A stretch of 64,000 nt of DNA from Providencia stuartii (GCF_029277985.1 NZ_CP119546.1:2542001-2606000); one strand, 5' to 3'; positions 52,797 through 64,000 are shown, counted from the stretch's first letter. A program made the numbers and translations. Notes: generated from the letters alone by a model not told the origin.

Positions 52797-54482
52797 ATGC
52801 GCCTAATAATTCTTTGGCTTCTATATACTCTTTCACTAACAGCTCAGGCTCTTAGTGGCAATATGTCATACAAAGATACCATGGCAAACGATGTTCCTGA
52901 GAACATCCGCCAAAATGGCTTTATCTATTGTGTTAATGGCATTGTCACCACATTTAATCCACAGTTAGCGAGCAGTGGCCTGATCGTCGATCCTTTAGCA
53001 GCACAAATCTATGACCGTTTACTGGATGTTGACCCTTTTACCTATCGGCTAATTCCGGAGGTCGCCTCTAAATGGGAGGTTCTTGATAATGGTGCCACTT
53101 ACCGATTAACACTGCGTAAAGACGTAAAGTTTCAAGAGACGCCGTGGTTTACACCAACACGTAATATGAATGCGGATGATGTCGTTTTTAGTTTTTCCCG
53201 CATGTTTGAAGTCAATCACCCCTATCACTATATCAGTGGAGGTCATTACCCCTACTTTGATAGCTTACAGTTTGCTAATAGTGTGCAGAGTGTCCGTAAA
53301 TTGAATAACTACACTGTCGAATTTCGTCTTAATGCGCCCGATGCTTCTTTCTTATGGCATTTAGCCACACACTATGCCCCCATTTTGTCAGCCGAGTATG
53401 CAGACCATCTTTCTCGTATTAATCGACAAGAAATGATTGATTGGCGTCCAGTAGGAACCGGCCCATTCCGTTTTGATGATTACCAAGCAGGACAATTTGT
53501 TCGCTTACTGCGTAACAATCACTATTGGAAAGGTCAGCCTCGTATGGAGGAAATTGTTATCGATATGGGAGCGGGTGGCACAGGGCGCATATCAAAATTA
53601 CTAACGGGTGAGTGCGATGTACTGGCTTATCCCGCAGCTAGCCAACTTTCTGTCTTACGTGATGACCCTCGTTTACGTATTTCGATGCGTTCAGGTATGA
53701 ACATTGCTTATTTAGCGTTTAACACTAGCAAACCACCGCTTAACCAATTGAAAGTACGTCAAGCGATTGCTTATGCAATTAATAATGAACGTTTAATGCA
53801 ATCAATCTACTATGGTACCGCGGAAACAGCAGCTTCTATTCTTCCTCGCGCGTCTTGGGCTTATGATAATCAAGCCAAAGTAACAGATTATAATCCTGAG
53901 CTATCAAAAAAGATGCTACAAGAACTAGGTCTCGAAAACCTGACCCTTGATTTGTGGGTGCCTATCTCCTCACAATCCTATAATCCCAGCCCACTTAAAA
54001 TGGCAGAGCTTATCCAAGCCGATCTAGCACAAGTTGGGATTACCATGAACATTCGTTCTGTTGAAGGGCGTTTTCAGGAAAACCAATTAATGGATCGCTC
54101 CCATGATATGACCCTCGCTGGCTGGGCAACTGACAGTAACGATCCCGATAGTTTCTTCCGTCCGCTGTTAAGCTGTGCCGCGATAGCTTCTCAAACCAAT
54201 TTAAGTCATTGGTGTAGCCCCTCCTTTGATGAGATATTGCATAAAGCTTTATTGACAGAACAACTTGCCGCTAGAATTGATTATTATCATCAAGCACAGC
54301 AGATATTAAGTGATGATTTGCCTGTTTTACCCCTAGCCTATTCTTTACGTTTGCAGGCATACCGTTTTGATATGAAAGGATTAGTGATCAGTGCATTTGG
54401 CAATACCTCGTTTGCTGGCGTATACCGAGATATGAGTGAATATGCTCAAAAAATCAAACCTAAACAGGAGCAGCAACCATGA
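52797..54482 (+). CDS. sapA: Peptide transport periplasmic protein SapA
   Basis: This 561-residue solute-binding protein (family 5) starts with a signal peptide ([20 protein letters not shown]). It follows E. coli Sap[40 protein letters not shown] in outline, then [15 protein letters not shown] and [31 protein letters not shown]. The cysteines of C-x-V-N-G and LLSCAAI are kept. It binds peptides and, by association, antimicrobial peptides for the SapBCDF importer. First gene of sapABCDF. Confidence 0.96.
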   Translation: MRLIILWLLYTLSLTAQALSGNMSYKDTMANDVPENIRQNGFIYCVNGIVTTFNPQLASSGLIVDPLAAQIYDRLLDVDPFTYRLIPEVASKWEVLDNGATYRLTLRKDVKFQETPWFTPTRNMNADDVVFSFSRMFEVNHPYHYISGGHYPYFDSLQFANSVQSVRKLNNYTVEFRLNAPDASFLWHLATHYAPILSAEYADHLSRINRQEMIDWRPVGTGPFRFDDYQAGQFVRLLRNNHYWKGQPRMEEIVIDMGAGGTGRISKLLTGECDVLAYPAASQLSVLRDDPRLRISMRSGMNIAYLAFNTSKPPLNQLKVRQAIAYAINNERLMQSIYYGTAETAASILPRASWAYDNQAKVTDYNPELSKKMLQELGLENLTLDLWVPISSQSYNPSPLKMAELIQADLAQVGITMNIRSVEGRFQENQLMDRSHDMTLAGWATDSNDPDSFFRPLLSCAAIASQTNLSHWCSPSFDEILHKALLTEQLAARIDYYHQAQQILSDDLPVLPLAYSLRLQAYRFDMKGLVISAFGNTSFAGVYRDMSEYAQKIKPKQEQQP

Positions 54483-55444
54483 TCATCTATTCGCTGCGCC
54501 GTATACTGTTGCTATTAGTTACCGTCTTTTTCCTTTCTTTGGTAAGTTTTAGCCTCAGCTACTTTACGCCTAATGCGCCTTTAAGTGGTGCCTCATTAGT
54601 TGATGCTTATTTATTCTATTTCGATGGTTTACTCCATTTCGATTTTGGCGTTTCCAGCATTAATGGCGAACCTATTACCGAGCAATTAAAGGATACCTTC
54701 CCCGCCACCATGGAGCTGTGTATTTTAGCCTTCATGTTTGCTCTCATCGTCGGTATTCCTCTTGGTATGATCGCTGCATTTTGGCGCAATAAACCTGTTG
54801 ATGTCGCAATCAGTACGTTTGCATTATTAGGCTTTTCGGTGCCTGTATTTGTACTCGCATTAGTACTCACACTGTTCTTTTCATTGCGGCTCGGTTGGCT
54901 GCCCGTTTCTGGACGTATTGACCTTCTCTATAATTTAAAGCCGATTACTGGCTTTGCATTAATCGATGCTTGGCTTTCTGATTCACCTTATCGTCAACAG
55001 ATGATTATCAATGTGCTAGAACATATGGTGCTTCCTGTATTAACTCTCGCGTTAGCACCAACAACCGAAGTCATTCGCTTAGTGCGAAACAGTACCGAGG
55101 AAATTGCCAGCGCAAACTATATAAAAGCCGCTGCAACGCGTGGGCTATCAAGGCTGACGATTATTCGCCGCCATATTTTTCATAACGCAATTCCCCCCAT
55201 TATTCCTAAATTAGGCTTACAGTTTTCTACCATGCTAACATTAACCATGGTGACTGAAGTCGTATTTAACTGGCCCGGACTAGGCCGTTGGTTGGTGACA
55301 GCGATACGCCAACAAGACTATTCCGCTATTTCAGCAGGTGTCATGCTAATCGGAGCCTTAGTGATTGCCGTTAACGTGTTATCAGACATTTTAGGTGCGA
55401 TGATGGATCCGTTAAAACATAAGGATTGGTATGTCCTCAGATAA
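54479..55444 (+). CDS. sapB: Peptide transport permease SapB
   Basis: This 321-residue inner-membrane permease of the DppB/OppB group has six helices. The EAA loop reads [21 protein letters not shown], followed by [19 protein letters not shown]. It overlaps the sapA stop by four bases (ATGA), giving tight coupling. It forms the channel with SapC. Confidence 0.95.
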   Translation: MIIYSLRRILLLLVTVFFLSLVSFSLSYFTPNAPLSGASLVDAYLFYFDGLLHFDFGVSSINGEPITEQLKDTFPATMELCILAFMFALIVGIPLGMIAAFWRNKPVDVAISTFALLGFSVPVFVLALVLTLFFSLRLGWLPVSGRIDLLYNLKPITGFALIDAWLSDSPYRQQMIINVLEHMVLPVLTLALAPTTEVIRLVRNSTEEIASANYIKAAATRGLSRLTIIRRHIFHNAIPPIIPKLGLQFSTMLTLTMVTEVVFNWPGLGRWLVTAIRQQDYSAISAGVMLIGALVIAVNVLSDILGAMMDPLKHKDWYVLR

Positions 55445-56321
55445 TTTTTATCGTGAACAAAAAATGCCTTCCCCAACGCGGGTAGTTTGGAATATTTTTT
55501 CATCTGATATTATTTCGATGATTGGCTTCTATGGCGTATTGTTTTTATTAGCCCTTTCTTTTATAGGCAGTTACCTCGCACCTTATACTATCGACCAGCA
55601 ATTTCTAGGTTATCAATTACTGCCGCCCTCTTGGTCTCATTACGGTAATGTGGCATTTTTTCTGGGTACAGATGACCTTGGAAGAGATATCCTTAGCCGG
55701 CTTATTCTGGGTACTAAATCCACTTTCGGTGCGGCTCTATTGGTAACATTTATAGCCACTATGATAGGGCTGGTGCTTGGTTGTCTTGCCGGTATGACAC
55801 GCGGCTTAAAATCCGCCATTTTTAATCATATACTCGATACCCTTCTCTCAATTCCCTCTCTGTTACTTGCAATTATTGTCGTGGCATTTATGGGGGCGAG
55901 CTTACAAAATGCGATGCTGGCTATCTGCTTAGCCTTGATCCCTCGCATGGTCAGAACCATCTATGTCGCCGTTCACGATGAGCTGGATAAAGAGTATATT
56001 GTTGCAGCACGTCTTGATGGCGCTTCAAATATTTTTATTTTGTGGTATACCGTGTTACCTAACATCACCCCGATATTAGTCACCGAATTAACCCGAGCGC
56101 TCTCTATTGCCATTTTAGATATTGCGGCTTTAGGATTTCTTGACCTTGGTGCACAATTACCCTCTTCAGAATGGGGCGCTATGCTCGGTGATAGCTTGGA
56201 ACTGATCTATGTTGCACCTTGGTCTGTGATTTTGCCTGGCGCTGCCATTATGATGAGTGTCTTATTCGTCAACTTATTAGGCGATGGTTTACATCGAGCC
56301 ATTAATGCGGGGGTTGAATAA
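55431..56321 (+). CDS. sapC: Peptide transport permease SapC
   Basis: This 296-residue permease of the DppC/OppC group has [22 protein letters not shown] (the OppC signature) and EAA loop [20 protein letters not shown], then [16 protein letters not shown]. It overlaps sapB by 14 bases and shares one base with sapD. Confidence 0.95.
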   Translation: MSSDNFYREQKMPSPTRVVWNIFSSDIISMIGFYGVLFLLALSFIGSYLAPYTIDQQFLGYQLLPPSWSHYGNVAFFLGTDDLGRDILSRLILGTKSTFGAALLVTFIATMIGLVLGCLAGMTRGLKSAIFNHILDTLLSIPSLLLAIIVVAFMGASLQNAMLAICLALIPRMVRTIYVAVHDELDKEYIVAARLDGASNIFILWYTVLPNITPILVTELTRALSIAILDIAALGFLDLGAQLPSSEWGAMLGDSLELIYVAPWSVILPGAAIMMSVLFVNLLGDGLHRAINAGVE

Positions 56322-57316
56322 TGCCTTTACTAGACATCCGCAATTTAACCATTGAGTTTATGACCGCCAATGGCCCCGTCAAGGCGGTTGACCGTATTTC
56401 TATGACGCTGACCGAAGGTGAAGTTCGAGGCTTAGTCGGTGAGTCAGGCTCAGGTAAAAGCTTAATCGCAAAAGCCATTTGTGGGGTAACTAAAGACAAT
56501 ATTCGCGTCACGGCAGACCGCTTTCGTTTTCAAGATATCGATTTATTAAAATTGAGTCCGCGTAAACGCCGAAAACTAATTGGTCACAATATCTCGATGA
56601 TTTTCCAAGAGCCGCAATCTTGCCTTGATCCTGCTGAGGATATTGGCAAACAATTAATACAAGCCATCCCAAGATGGACGTATAAAGGCCGTTGGTGGCA
56701 GCGATTTAATTGGCGAAAATGTCGTGCTATTGAACTGTTACATCGTGTTGGTATTAAAGATCATAAAGATATTATGCGTAGCTACCCTTATGAACTGACC
56801 GATGGTGAATGCCAAAAAGTGATGATCGCTATCGCTATTGCTAATCAGCCTCGTTTATTAATTGCTGATGAACCCACTAACGCGATGGAATCCACGACGC
56901 AGGCACAAATTTTTCGTTTACTCGATAAGCTAAATCAAAACAATAACATGACTATTTTATTGATCAGTCATGATATGGAAATGATGTCAAAACTCGTCGA
57001 TAGAATTAATGTGCTTTACTGTGGGCAAACCGTTGAAAGTGCCACACCTGAAGATATTCTACAGCGACCTCATCACCCTTATACGCAAGCACTTATTCGT
57101 TCAATACCTGATTTCGAAAGCCCTATTCCGCATAAAGGACGGTTAAATACATTACCCGGTGCGATCCCATCACTGGAGCATTTACCCATTGGCTGTCGCT
57201 TAGGCCCTCGATGTCCTTATGCTCAACGAACCTGTATCGTGGCTCCCCCTTTACGTAATATTAAAAACCATCTATTTGCTTGCCACTACCCGTTAAATAC
57301 GGAGGAACCAAACTGA
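56321..57316 (+). CDS. sapD: Peptide transport ATP-binding protein SapD
   Basis: This 331-residue ABC ATPase has Walker [16 protein letters not shown]-loop [14 protein letters not shown], a divergent signature [16 protein letters not shown] in place of LSGGQ, Walker [10 protein letters not shown] and H-loop LLISHD. The C-terminus has the oligopeptide-transporter region ([15 protein letters not shown]), which may bind an iron-sulfur cluster. In E. coli SapD also supports Trk potassium uptake. It overlaps its neighbours on both sides by one base. Confidence 0.95.
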   Translation: MPLLDIRNLTIEFMTANGPVKAVDRISMTLTEGEVRGLVGESGSGKSLIAKAICGVTKDNIRVTADRFRFQDIDLLKLSPRKRRKLIGHNISMIFQEPQSCLDPAEDIGKQLIQAIPRWTYKGRWWQRFNWRKCRAIELLHRVGIKDHKDIMRSYPYELTDGECQKVMIAIAIANQPRLLIADEPTNAMESTTQAQIFRLLDKLNQNNNMTILLISHDMEMMSKLVDRINVLYCGQTVESATPEDILQRPHHPYTQALIRSIPDFESPIPHKGRLNTLPGAIPSLEHLPIGCRLGPRCPYAQRTCIVAPPLRNIKNHLFACHYPLNTEEPN

Positions 57317-58119
57317 TGGATACCTTACTTGAGGTACGTAACCTCACAAAAACATTTCGTTTTCGTGAAGGGTTATTCCGCCGATATGAATTAGAAGCCG
57401 TTAAACCGTTAAGTTTTAATCTGCAAGCAGGGCAAACTTTAGCGATTATTGGCGCGAATGGTTCAGGAAAATCAACACTGGCGCGCATGCTATCAGGTGT
57501 CACTGAACCAACCGCGGGTGAAATTATGATCCGCGGTCATCGACTTAGCTATGGCGATTATAGCTATCGTAGCCAGCGGGTGCGTATGATATTCCAAGAT
57601 CCTAGTACCTCATTAAACCCACGACAACGTATTGGGCAAACACTTGAATTACCGTTAAAGCTCAATACTGATTTGACCGGAATTGAACGAGAACGCCGTA
57701 TTATTCAAACACTACGGCAAGTAGGCTTATTAGCCGATCATGCAGAATATTATCCGCATATGCTAGCATCTGGTCAAAAACAGCGTGTTGCGCTCGCAAG
57801 GGCACTGATTTTACAACCCGAAATTATTATTGCGGATGAAGCATTGGCGTCACTCGATATGTCAATGCGTTCACAAATCATTAACCTCATGTTGGAACTA
57901 CAGGCCAAACAAGATATTGCCTATATTTACGTAACCCAGCATTTAGGGATGATGAAACATATTAGCGATAAAATGCTCGTCATGGATAAAGGCGTTGTTG
58001 TCGAACGGGGCAATACCGCTGAGGTACTCGCATCACCACTTCATGATGTGACACGCCGATTAATTGAGAGCCATTTCGGTGAACCACTATCCATTGATGC
58101 ATGGCGCCAGGATATTTGA
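57316..58119 (+). CDS. sapF: Peptide transport ATP-binding protein SapF
   Basis: This 267-residue ABC ATPase has Walker A GANGSGKSTLARML, Q-loop MIFQDPSTSLNPRQR, signature LASGQKQRVALARAL, Walker B IIIADEALASLD and H-loop YVTQHLGMMKH. The ATG at 57316 shares a base with the sapD stop (TGATG) and has GGAGG 11 bases upstream. It is the last sap gene. Confidence 0.95.
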   Translation: MDTLLEVRNLTKTFRFREGLFRRYELEAVKPLSFNLQAGQTLAIIGANGSGKSTLARMLSGVTEPTAGEIMIRGHRLSYGDYSYRSQRVRMIFQDPSTSLNPRQRIGQTLELPLKLNTDLTGIERERRIIQTLRQVGLLADHAEYYPHMLASGQKQRVALARALILQPEIIIADEALASLDMSMRSQIINLMLELQAKQDIAYIYVTQHLGMMKHISDKMLVMDKGVVVERGNTAEVLASPLHDVTRRLIESHFGEPLSIDAWRQDI

Positions 58120-58209
58120 CTGCTCCGAGGAGAACAGCAAAATACCCTTCTTAATGTAATACATGGTAAGATATCGATAATTCGTCAATAAGGAACGCGA
58201 AAACTACCC

Positions 58210-58224
58210 AAGACACGGTGTCTT
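58210..58224. promoter_or_regulatory. Palindrome near the fabI promoter
   Basis: AAGACAC, one base and GTGTCTT form a perfect 7+7 palindrome 46-60 bases before the fabI start. TATATT at about 58228-58233 could be the -10, which would put the palindrome in the promoter spacer, a repressor-like position. Confidence 0.4.
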
Positions 58225-58269
58225 CTGGTATATTCGCGCTTTCAATAGAAAATAAACAAGGATAATGCT

Positions 58270-59058
58270 ATGGGTTTTTTAACCGGCAAGCGCATTCTAA
58301 TCACTGGTGTTGCCAGTAAATTATCAATTGCATACGGTATTGCTAAAGCAATGCATGATCAAGGCGCTGAACTGGCGTTCACTTATCAAAACGAAAAATT
58401 AAAACCGCGTGTTGAAGAGTTTGCAGCATCTTTAGGCTCTAACCTCGTTATTGAATGTGACGTTGCTGTTGATGCAAGTATTGACGCTCTGTTTGCTGAA
58501 TTAGGAAAATCCTGGCCTAAATTTGATGGCTTTGTCCATTCAATCGGCTTTGCTCCAGCAGACCAACTCGATGGTGACTATGTTGATGCGGTCACTCGTG
58601 ACGGCTTCCGTATCGCTCACGACATCAGTGCTTATAGCTTTGTTGCAATGGCAAAAGCATGTCGTGAAATGCTGAACCCAGATGCCTCTCTGTTAACGCT
58701 GACCTACTTAGGTGCTGAGCGTGCAATCCCTAACTATAACGTCATGGGCCTGGCAAAAGCCTCTTTGGAAGCTAATGTGCGTTATATGGCCAATGCTATG
58801 GGTCCTCAAGGTATCCGTGTGAACGCGGTTTCTGCCGGTCCAATCCGGACACTAGCGGCATCTGGTATTAAAGATTTCCGTAAAATGCTTGCGCATTGTG
58901 AAGCTGTAACGCCAATCCGCCGTACTGTCACGATCGAAGATGTTGGTAATACAGCCGCCTTCCTGTGCTCTAACCTTGCAGCCGGTATTACTGGTGAAGT
59001 CGTTCACGTTGACGGTGGTTTCAGCATCGCTGCGATGAATGAGTTAGAACTAAAATAA
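58270..59058 (+). CDS. fabI: Enoyl-[acyl-carrier-protein] reductase FabI
   Basis: This 262-residue short-chain dehydrogenase-type enzyme does the last step of each fatty-acid elongation cycle with NADH. Motifs are [20 protein letters not shown] (nucleotide loop) and [18 protein letters not shown]. The catalytic Tyr/Lys pair is in [17 protein letters not shown], followed by [15 protein letters not shown]. It has the E. coli length and is the target of triclosan. AAGGATAATGCT precedes the start. A terminator follows at once. Confidence 0.97.
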   Translation: MGFLTGKRILITGVASKLSIAYGIAKAMHDQGAELAFTYQNEKLKPRVEEFAASLGSNLVIECDVAVDASIDALFAELGKSWPKFDGFVHSIGFAPADQLDGDYVDAVTRDGFRIAHDISAYSFVAMAKACREMLNPDASLLTLTYLGAERAIPNYNVMGLAKASLEANVRYMANAMGPQGIRVNAVSAGPIRTLAASGIKDFRKMLAHCEAVTPIRRTVTIEDVGNTAAFLCSNLAAGITGEVVHVDGGFSIAAMNELELK

Positions 59059-59074
59059 GTGTCAGTTTATCTTG

Positions 59075-59100
59075 AAACGCCATCTTATGATGGCGTTTTT
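59075..59100 (+). terminator. Terminator of fabI
   Basis: AAACGCCATC (59075-59084) pairs perfectly with GATGGCGTTT (59089-59098), followed by more T. Confidence 0.92.
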
Positions 59101-59429
59101 CCTCTTAACGTCCAATAGCAACCTTTCTTTTATATCGCTAAGGTGAACGATAATCATAAAAGTCACGCTCACCAATCATGGCTAAGCCTTCCTCTCCCCT
59201 GTATACATCATTAATCACACGTCCATTTAAGCTGGATATCTTCAAAATCAAAGCAAGGAACAATCGTAATTATTTATTGATATCGCGCGACTTATCGGTT
59301 TGCACTAAGCCAATTAACTATTTTGCGATTAAACTGACACCTTAAAGCAAATTCTTTCCCGCCAGTCATGATATACTCTATAAAATATGTGTCTTCTGAT
59401 TGCCAACATAACTATTTAGGAGTTTTATG
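59101..59429. other. Intergenic region with a possible short minus-strand frame
   Basis: On the minus strand an open frame of about 43 codons runs down to a stop at 59140-59138 and ends EEGLAMIGERDFYDYRSP, which reads like real protein rather than translated spacer. Only a TTG or an internal ATG (59179, behind GAGAGGAAGG) could start it. The gstA promoter should be near 59370-59400 (TATACTCTATAAAAT). Confidence 0.35.
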
Positions 59430-60035
59430 ATGAAATTGTATTATGCTCCCGGTGCTTGTTCTCTTTCTCCTCACATTATCTTGCGCGAAACAGGGCTGGA
59501 CTTCAGCATTATACGCGTCAATTTAAAAGATAAAACAACGGAAGATGGCCAAGATTTCTTAGCTATCAACCCTAAAGGGCAAGTTCCTACCTTGATTTTA
59601 GATGATGGTGAACAGTTGACGGAAGGTGCAGTGATTGTGCAATATCTCGCTGACCAAAAACAAGATAGACATTTAATCGCCCCTGCTGGCACGATGAAAC
59701 GTTATCATCAACTTGAAGCACTGAATTTTATTTCCACTGAGCTACATAAGAATTTTGCGCCTTTATTCACACCAGGAACCCCTGAAGAATACAAGCAAAT
59801 AGCCAGAGCAACTCTCTCAAGAAAATTCCAATATGTTGATGATGTATTAGCTAAACAAGCTTTCTTTGCAGATGATAGCTTTACTGTTGCAGATGCTTAT
59901 TTATTCACCGTGAGCAATTGGGCAAAATTAGTGGGTGTTGATATTACTCACTTGAAACATTTGACTGAATATTGCGACAAAATTGCTAAACGTCCTAAAG
60001 TTCAAGAAGCATTATCGGCTGAAGGGCTGATCTAA
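59430..60035 (+). CDS. gstA: Glutathione S-transferase GstA (beta class)
   Basis: This 201-residue beta-class enzyme follows the Proteus mirabilis GST B1-1: [26 protein letters not shown] with the class-defining Cys10, [26 protein letters not shown] and a thioredoxin-type then helical domain. It conjugates or carries glutathione in the cytoplasm. Two ATGs adjoin (59427 and 59430) behind TAGGAG; the family start is MKLYY. It lies next to pdxY as in E. coli, but in the opposite orientation. Confidence 0.95.
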   Translation: MKLYYAPGACSLSPHIILRETGLDFSIIRVNLKDKTTEDGQDFLAINPKGQVPTLILDDGEQLTEGAVIVQYLADQKQDRHLIAPAGTMKRYHQLEALNFISTELHKNFAPLFTPGTPEEYKQIARATLSRKFQYVDDVLAKQAFFADDSFTVADAYLFTVSNWAKLVGVDITHLKHLTEYCDKIAKRPKVQEALSAEGLI

Positions 60036-60083
60036 TTTATCATAGCGCTTCATCACTGGAGCGCTATGTAAACGATAAAAATA

Positions 60084-60947
60084 TTAATCGAGTTCTGTGG
60101 CGCAAAATTTATGGTTTGGCGTCACTAATTTATCTTGAGCCGCCACTAACTGAAGCTCATACTCGCCCATTTCTTTGGTGGTTAGCATCACTTCATACAC
60201 TGCTGCGGTAACATGTTCCAGAGCTTTTGGTAAACTTGCGCCTTTTAATAAATTCACCAACATTAAACCGCTGGTTAAATCACCTACGCCCACGGGCTGT
60301 TTTTCGCCAAAATCAACCAGTGGACGACTTACATGCCAACTGTGTTCAGCCGTCACTAAGATCATTTCAAAACGATCAGCACGATAGCCAGCTCGGCTCA
60401 AATGTTTGACTAAAACAATTTTAGGTCCTTTACGACACAATTGCCGTGCCGCATGTACCGCCTGCTCTACCGTTACAATCGTTTCACCTGATAACGTTTC
60501 TAACTCTAGTAAATTAGGCGCAATCACATCACTCATTTGTAGGGCTTGCTGACAAAGAAATTCAGCCACTCCCGGTGCAACAATACAACCTTTTTCAGGA
60601 TGCCCCATTACTGGGTCACAAAAATAAATTGCTTGTGGATTAGCCGCTTTGACTTGCTTAACAATCGATAGAATATCCTTACCTTGTTCCGCTGAGCCAA
60701 TATAGCCACTTAAGACAGCATCACATATTTCCAGTTTATGAATTTTGGCTAAACCACTGGCAATATCTGTCAAATGCTGAGCTGGAAAAACCGTTCCCGT
60801 CCACTGTGGATACTGCGTATGATTCGAAAACTGTACAGTGTTAAGTGGCCAAACATCGACCCCCATACGGCACATGGGAAATACCGTAGCACTGTTTCCA
60901 GCATGACCGAAAACTACGTGGGATTGAATTGAAAGAATACTTTTCAT
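60084..60947 (-). CDS. pdxY: Pyridoxal kinase PdxY
   Basis: This 287-residue ribokinase-like enzyme phosphorylates pyridoxal in the B6 salvage pathway. Motifs are [20 protein letters not shown] (start), [16 protein letters not shown] (magnesium and anion site), [12 protein letters not shown] and the GxGD catalytic block [13 protein letters not shown]. Its order pdxY-tyrS-pdxH matches E. coli. TTGGA seven bases upstream supports the start. Confidence 0.95.
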   Translation of the reverse strand: MKSILSIQSHVVFGHAGNSATVFPMCRMGVDVWPLNTVQFSNHTQYPQWTGTVFPAQHLTDIASGLAKIHKLEICDAVLSGYIGSAEQGKDILSIVKQVKAANPQAIYFCDPVMGHPEKGCIVAPGVAEFLCQQALQMSDVIAPNLLELETLSGETIVTVEQAVHAARQLCRKGPKIVLVKHLSRAGYRADRFEMILVTAEHSWHVSRPLVDFGEKQPVGVGDLTSGLMLVNLLKGASLPKALEHVTAAVYEVMLTTKEMGEYELQLVAAQDKLVTPNHKFCATELD

Positions 60948-61147
60948 GGAAAATCCAAGGATTTATTATGACGAATGAAGAGAAATTAGTGATTAGCCAT
61001 TGTCGATATACGCTAATAATTCAGAGACATAGCATTGGTGACAAACACTGCTTGCTATTGTTATCTTGCCAACTGTCGATGCAAAGCAATCCGTAAAGCA
61101 CGTTAATACATCACACCTGCCAAGTAGCTTGAACTATCACAAGTACA

Positions 61148-61174
61148 AATAGCCCGAGATTTTCTCGGGCTATT
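61148..61174 (-). terminator. Terminator of tyrS
   Basis: AATAGCCCGAGA pairs with TCTCGGGCTATT (61148-61174), 20 bases past the tyrS stop. A modest TTTGT follows on the minus strand. Confidence 0.8.
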
Positions 61175-61194
61175 ATCACAACGGTTAGTCAGAG

Positions 61195-62469
61195 TTATTT
61201 CCAGTTGATTAAACAGTCGTTTTTCTTACCACGACGAATCAATGTGAAACGGCCGAATAAGCGGTCAGAATCATTAAATACATACATAGGGTCAGTTTGT
61301 TTCTGACCATTAATGGCAACGGCATTTGAGCTAATCGCTGTTCTTGCTTGGCCACGTGATGGTGTTAGCTCTGAATCAACTAATGCTTGTTGTAAGTCCG
61401 CACCATTTTCAAGCGTAATACATGGCATACCATCTTGAGCAAGCTGTTCAAAATCCGCCTCAGTCAAATCAGAAACAGCGCCTGAGAAGAGACTTTCAGT
61501 AATACGACGAGCAGCCGCTAAGCCTTCTTCACCATGTACCAGTCGCGTGACATTTTCAGCCAAAACATATTGTGCACGTGGAGCTTTACCACTGTTTTTA
61601 TCTTCTTCTTCTAAGGCGTCAATTTCACTTAACTCCATGAAAGTGAAGAACTTCAAGAAGCGATAAACATCGGCGTCTGCGGTATTGATCCAGAATTGGT
61701 AGAATTTATATGGGCTTGTTTTCTTCGGATCAAGCCACACTGCCCCACCTTCTGTTTTACCAAATTTTGTCCCGTCAGCTTTTGTGATGAGTGGCACCGT
61801 CATACCAAAGACTTGGTTTTGATGTAAACGACGGGTTAAGTCGATCCCAGAGGTAATGTTACCCCATTGGTCTGAACCACCAATTTGTAATTCTACGCCG
61901 TGCTCTTTGTTCAGATTTGCAAAGTCGTAGCCTTGGAGTAAGTTATAAGCAAACTCAGTAAAAGAGATACCTACATCATCACGATTTAGACGCTGTTTAA
62001 CGGCTTCTTTATTGATCATCTGGTTAACAGAGAAGTGTTTGCCGATATCACGTAAGAAAGTCAGCACATCCATTTTGCCAAACCAGTCATAGTTATTGGC
62101 TAATTTAGCGCTGTTATCGCCACAATCAAAACTCAGGAAAGGCGAAACTTGATTACGGATTTTTTCCACCCACTCTTGGACGGTCTCTGCGGTATTTAAT
62201 TTACGCTCAGAGGCTTTAAAACTCGGATCACCAATCAGACCCGTCGCGCCACCGACCAACGCCACAGGCTTGTGCCCGGCTAGTTGGAATCGTTTTAAAC
62301 ACAGCAAGGGAACCAGATGTCCCAAATGCAAGCTGTCGGCGGTAGGGTCGAAGCCGCAATAGAGAGAGATAGGGCCTTGCGCCAGTCTCTCTGCTAACGC
62401 ATCCTCATCCGTTACCTGGGCAACGAGGCCCCGCTCTTGCAATTGTTTAATCAGGTTATTGCTAGACAT
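61195..62469 (-). CDS. tyrS: Tyrosyl-tRNA synthetase
   Basis: This 424-residue class I aminoacyl-tRNA synthetase has the E. coli length. The HIGH-type motif is in [12 protein letters not shown] and the KMSKS-type motif in [15 protein letters not shown] (KFGKT). [13 protein letters not shown] and [11 protein letters not shown] shape the tyrosine site, and the C-terminus is an S4 RNA-binding domain ([20 protein letters not shown]). The start at 62469 (MSSNN) has GGAG six bases before; the upstream ATG would add four residues. Confidence 0.97.
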   Translation of the reverse strand: MSSNNLIKQLQERGLVAQVTDEDALAERLAQGPISLYCGFDPTADSLHLGHLVPLLCLKRFQLAGHKPVALVGGATGLIGDPSFKASERKLNTAETVQEWVEKIRNQVSPFLSFDCGDNSAKLANNYDWFGKMDVLTFLRDIGKHFSVNQMINKEAVKQRLNRDDVGISFTEFAYNLLQGYDFANLNKEHGVELQIGGSDQWGNITSGIDLTRRLHQNQVFGMTVPLITKADGTKFGKTEGGAVWLDPKKTSPYKFYQFWINTADADVYRFLKFFTFMELSEIDALEEEDKNSGKAPRAQYVLAENVTRLVHGEEGLAAARRITESLFSGAVSDLTEADFEQLAQDGMPCITLENGADLQQALVDSELTPSRGQARTAISSNAVAINGQKQTDPMYVFNDSDRLFGRFTLIRRGKKNDCLINWK

Positions 62470-62628
62470 CAATGACTCCATCAGTTGAATTTTGTCTATC
62501 TATTTTTAATAAAAAGCCCCTAAGATGAGAAGACTCTCCCGATCTCATGGGGATCGCTTGTCAGTTTTCGTAAACGAAGCTATAGCATAAAGCGCCTAGC
62601 TTTTAAGTGCCAGCTAAAAAACAATTTA

Positions 62629-63282
62629 TTACGGCGCTAACCTATCAATTTTCCATCCGTCCCCATCACGCTGGTAAATAAAACGGTCATGTAAACGATT
62701 AGCTCCCCCTTGCCAAAACTCAACACTATTAAAGACCACGCGAAACCCGCCCCAAAAACTAGGAAGAGGTACTTCGCCATTTTGGAATTTTTGTTTTAGC
62801 TCTAAAAACTTACCTTCTAAAATACTTCGAGCCGAAATTCTCGATGACTGTTGAGATGCCCAAGCTGCAATTTGGCTATCTTTTGGCCGACTATGAAAAT
62901 ACTTCACCACTTCAATCGGATTCAAACGTTCTGCCACACCTAAAAAACTCACTTGTCGCTCAAGTGGATACCATGGAAAATGTAAGCTCACCTTATTATT
63001 TTTTTCTAGATGCTGAGCTTTACGGCTCCCCATATTCGTGTAAAAAACTAACCCTTTTTCATCGAAGTGCTTCAATAACACAATACGTTGATAAGGTTGA
63101 CCTGTTTCATCAACCGTCGCGACGCACATAGCCGTTGGATCACTGAGATTTGCCTCACAGGCCTGTTTTAACCATCGTTCAAATAATGCCAGAGGTTCTG
63201 GCGTTAAATCGGTTCGTCTTAAGCCGCCTTGAGTGTATTCACGGCGTAGTGCTGCAAGCTTTAAGTTTTGTGCGTCGTTCAT
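62629..63282 (-). CDS. pdxH: Pyridoxamine 5'-phosphate oxidase
   Basis: This 217-residue FMN enzyme makes pyridoxal phosphate from pyridoxine or pyridoxamine phosphate. Motifs are [44 protein letters not shown] (FMN site), [16 protein letters not shown] and the end [13 protein letters not shown]...WKIDRLAP. With pdxY two genes away it forms the B6 salvage group around tyrS. AAGGAA precedes the start by about 11 bases. Confidence 0.97.
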   Translation of the reverse strand: MNDAQNLKLAALRREYTQGGLRRTDLTPEPLALFERWLKQACEANLSDPTAMCVATVDETGQPYQRIVLLKHFDEKGLVFYTNMGSRKAQHLEKNNKVSLHFPWYPLERQVSFLGVAERLNPIEVVKYFHSRPKDSQIAAWASQQSSRISARSILEGKFLELKQKFQNGEVPLPSFWGGFRVVFNSVEFWQGGANRLHDRFIYQRDGDGWKIDRLAP

Positions 63283-63306
63283 CGTTGTCTCATTTCCTTA
63301 ACGCAA

Positions 63307-64000
63307 TTATTTTTCATCGGTATTGGCAGGGTAAATCGCGCCAAGAACAGTGGCACGCTCAGCACCTGTCACTGACGCAAGGTTACCCGGTAGATTCGCG
63401 ATCGTTCGTGCAGCGAGCCAAGCAAAAGCCAGCGCTTCCATATCATCACCACTTAATCCATATTTATCGCTTGGGCCAACTTCTGTTCCCGGCAGTAACG
63501 CAGCAAGGCGCTGCATTAAAAAGGTATTTTTTGCTCCGCCACCGCACACGATTAAACGCTCACAGCCACCACAAAGCAATATTTGTTCAGCAATGGACAC
63601 TGCAGTTAATTCACATAAGGTGGCTTGCACATCTTGAGGTAACAGTGCGGGGAAATTCGCTAAATGTTTATCTAACCATTGCATATTAAAATATTCTCGC
63701 CCCGTGCTTTTAGGCGCCGAACGTCTAAAATAGGGATCGCGTAACATCGCTTTAAGTAGTGGTTGATGCACAATTCCCGAGCTTGCCCAATTACCGTTTT
63801 CGTCATAGCCACATTGTTTATGACGCCATACCCATATATCCATCAACATATTCCCAGGCCCGGTATCATAACCTTTGACATAAGCGCCTGGCAGTAAAGC
63901 TGTAATATTCGATATGCCACCAATATTTAATATAATTCTTTTTTCTATCGCATGACCCAATACCGCTAAATGAAAGGCAGGCACAAGTGGAGCCCCCTGC
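63307..64000 (-). CDS. anmK: Anhydro-N-acetylmuramic acid kinase AnmK, C-terminal part (runs off the window)
   Basis: The last 230 residues or so of AnmK, which phosphorylates and opens anhydro-MurNAc in cell-wall recycling, are present; the 5' end lies right of the window. The frame reads through the edge as [10 protein letters not shown], then [46 protein letters not shown] and [12 protein letters not shown]. The stop is followed by pdxH with a 24-base gap, so the two may be co-transcribed. mliC, which sits in this gap in E. coli, is absent. Confidence 0.95.
   Translation of the reverse strand, partial: QGAPLVPAFHLAVLGHAIEKRIILNIGGISNITALLPGAYVKGYDTGPGNMLMDIWVWRHKQCGYDENGNWASSGIVHQPLLKAMLRDPYFRRSAPKSTGREYFNMQWLDKHLANFPALLPQDVQATLCELTAVSIAEQILLCGGCERLIVCGGGAKNTFLMQRLAALLPGTEVGPSDKYGLSGDDMEALAFAWLAARTIANLPGNLASVTGAERATVLGAIYPANTDEK

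Noticed and set aside
1..64000. CRISPR array, insertion sequence, integron or prophage
   Set aside because: No regularly spaced repeats, transposase or integrase frames, or phage structural cluster were seen; the P5-like gene is the only phage-type gene.

Overview
The window looks like chromosome of an AT-rich enterobacterium of the Morganellaceae, most likely Providencia or a close relative. Most genes have recognisable Escherichia coli counterparts, and several blocks keep the E. coli order: ttcA-fnrS-zntB, mppA-tpx-tyrR-ycjF-ycjX-psp-sap-fabI, and gstA-pdxY-tyrS-pdxH-anmK. The intergenic DNA is very AT-rich. Species assignment is inference; no rRNA, tRNA, insertion sequence, prophage block or CRISPR array was seen.

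Region 1 (1-8.2 kb) starts with the 5' part of dbpA and then holds accessory genes: a tandem pair of subtilisin-like proteases without visible Sec signals, an unrecognised 181-residue protein, an orphan phage-type P5 muralytic protein, and a chitin-active AA10 monooxygenase. Region 2 (8.2-26 kb) carries a HutD/Ves protein, a MocR regulator (YdcR), a short-Q-loop cytochrome bd oxidase operon with its DUF2474 subunit, a Fur-type siderophore-interacting reductase, Zur-type zinT, phoH behind a Pho box plus a leader ORF and terminator, endonuclease I, the YjjP/YjjB exporter, a TetR regulator, universal stress proteins flanking a channel-like protein, a first RyhB RNA next to yceM, and a YaeF-like lipoprotein. 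Region 3 (26.5-37.5 kb) holds a sugar ABC transporter, a giant M66 metalloprotease, a glutathione transferase, mliC, an aspartate racemase and an XRE regulator.

Region 4 (37.5-64 kb) is syntenic core: ttcA, FnrS RNA, zntB, mppA, tpx, tyrR, ycjXF, the phage-shock operon with its sigma-54 promoter and divergent pspF, a second RyhB RNA, sapABCDF, fabI, gstA, pdxY, tyrS, pdxH and the 3' part of anmK.

The features most worth following are: (i) a module of about 70-90 residues found four times in the M66 protease and once at the C-terminus of each subtilase, linking three proteases of two catalytic classes; (ii) a 24-codon Leu/His/Val-rich leader ORF overlapping a strong terminator between a Pho box and phoH, which looks like an undescribed attenuator; (iii) two RyhB copies 28 kb apart, each with its own Fur box; (iv) a monooxygenase whose catalytic histidine is not at the predicted signal-peptidase site; and (v) a possible small RNA with a two-codon ORF between zntB and mppA.
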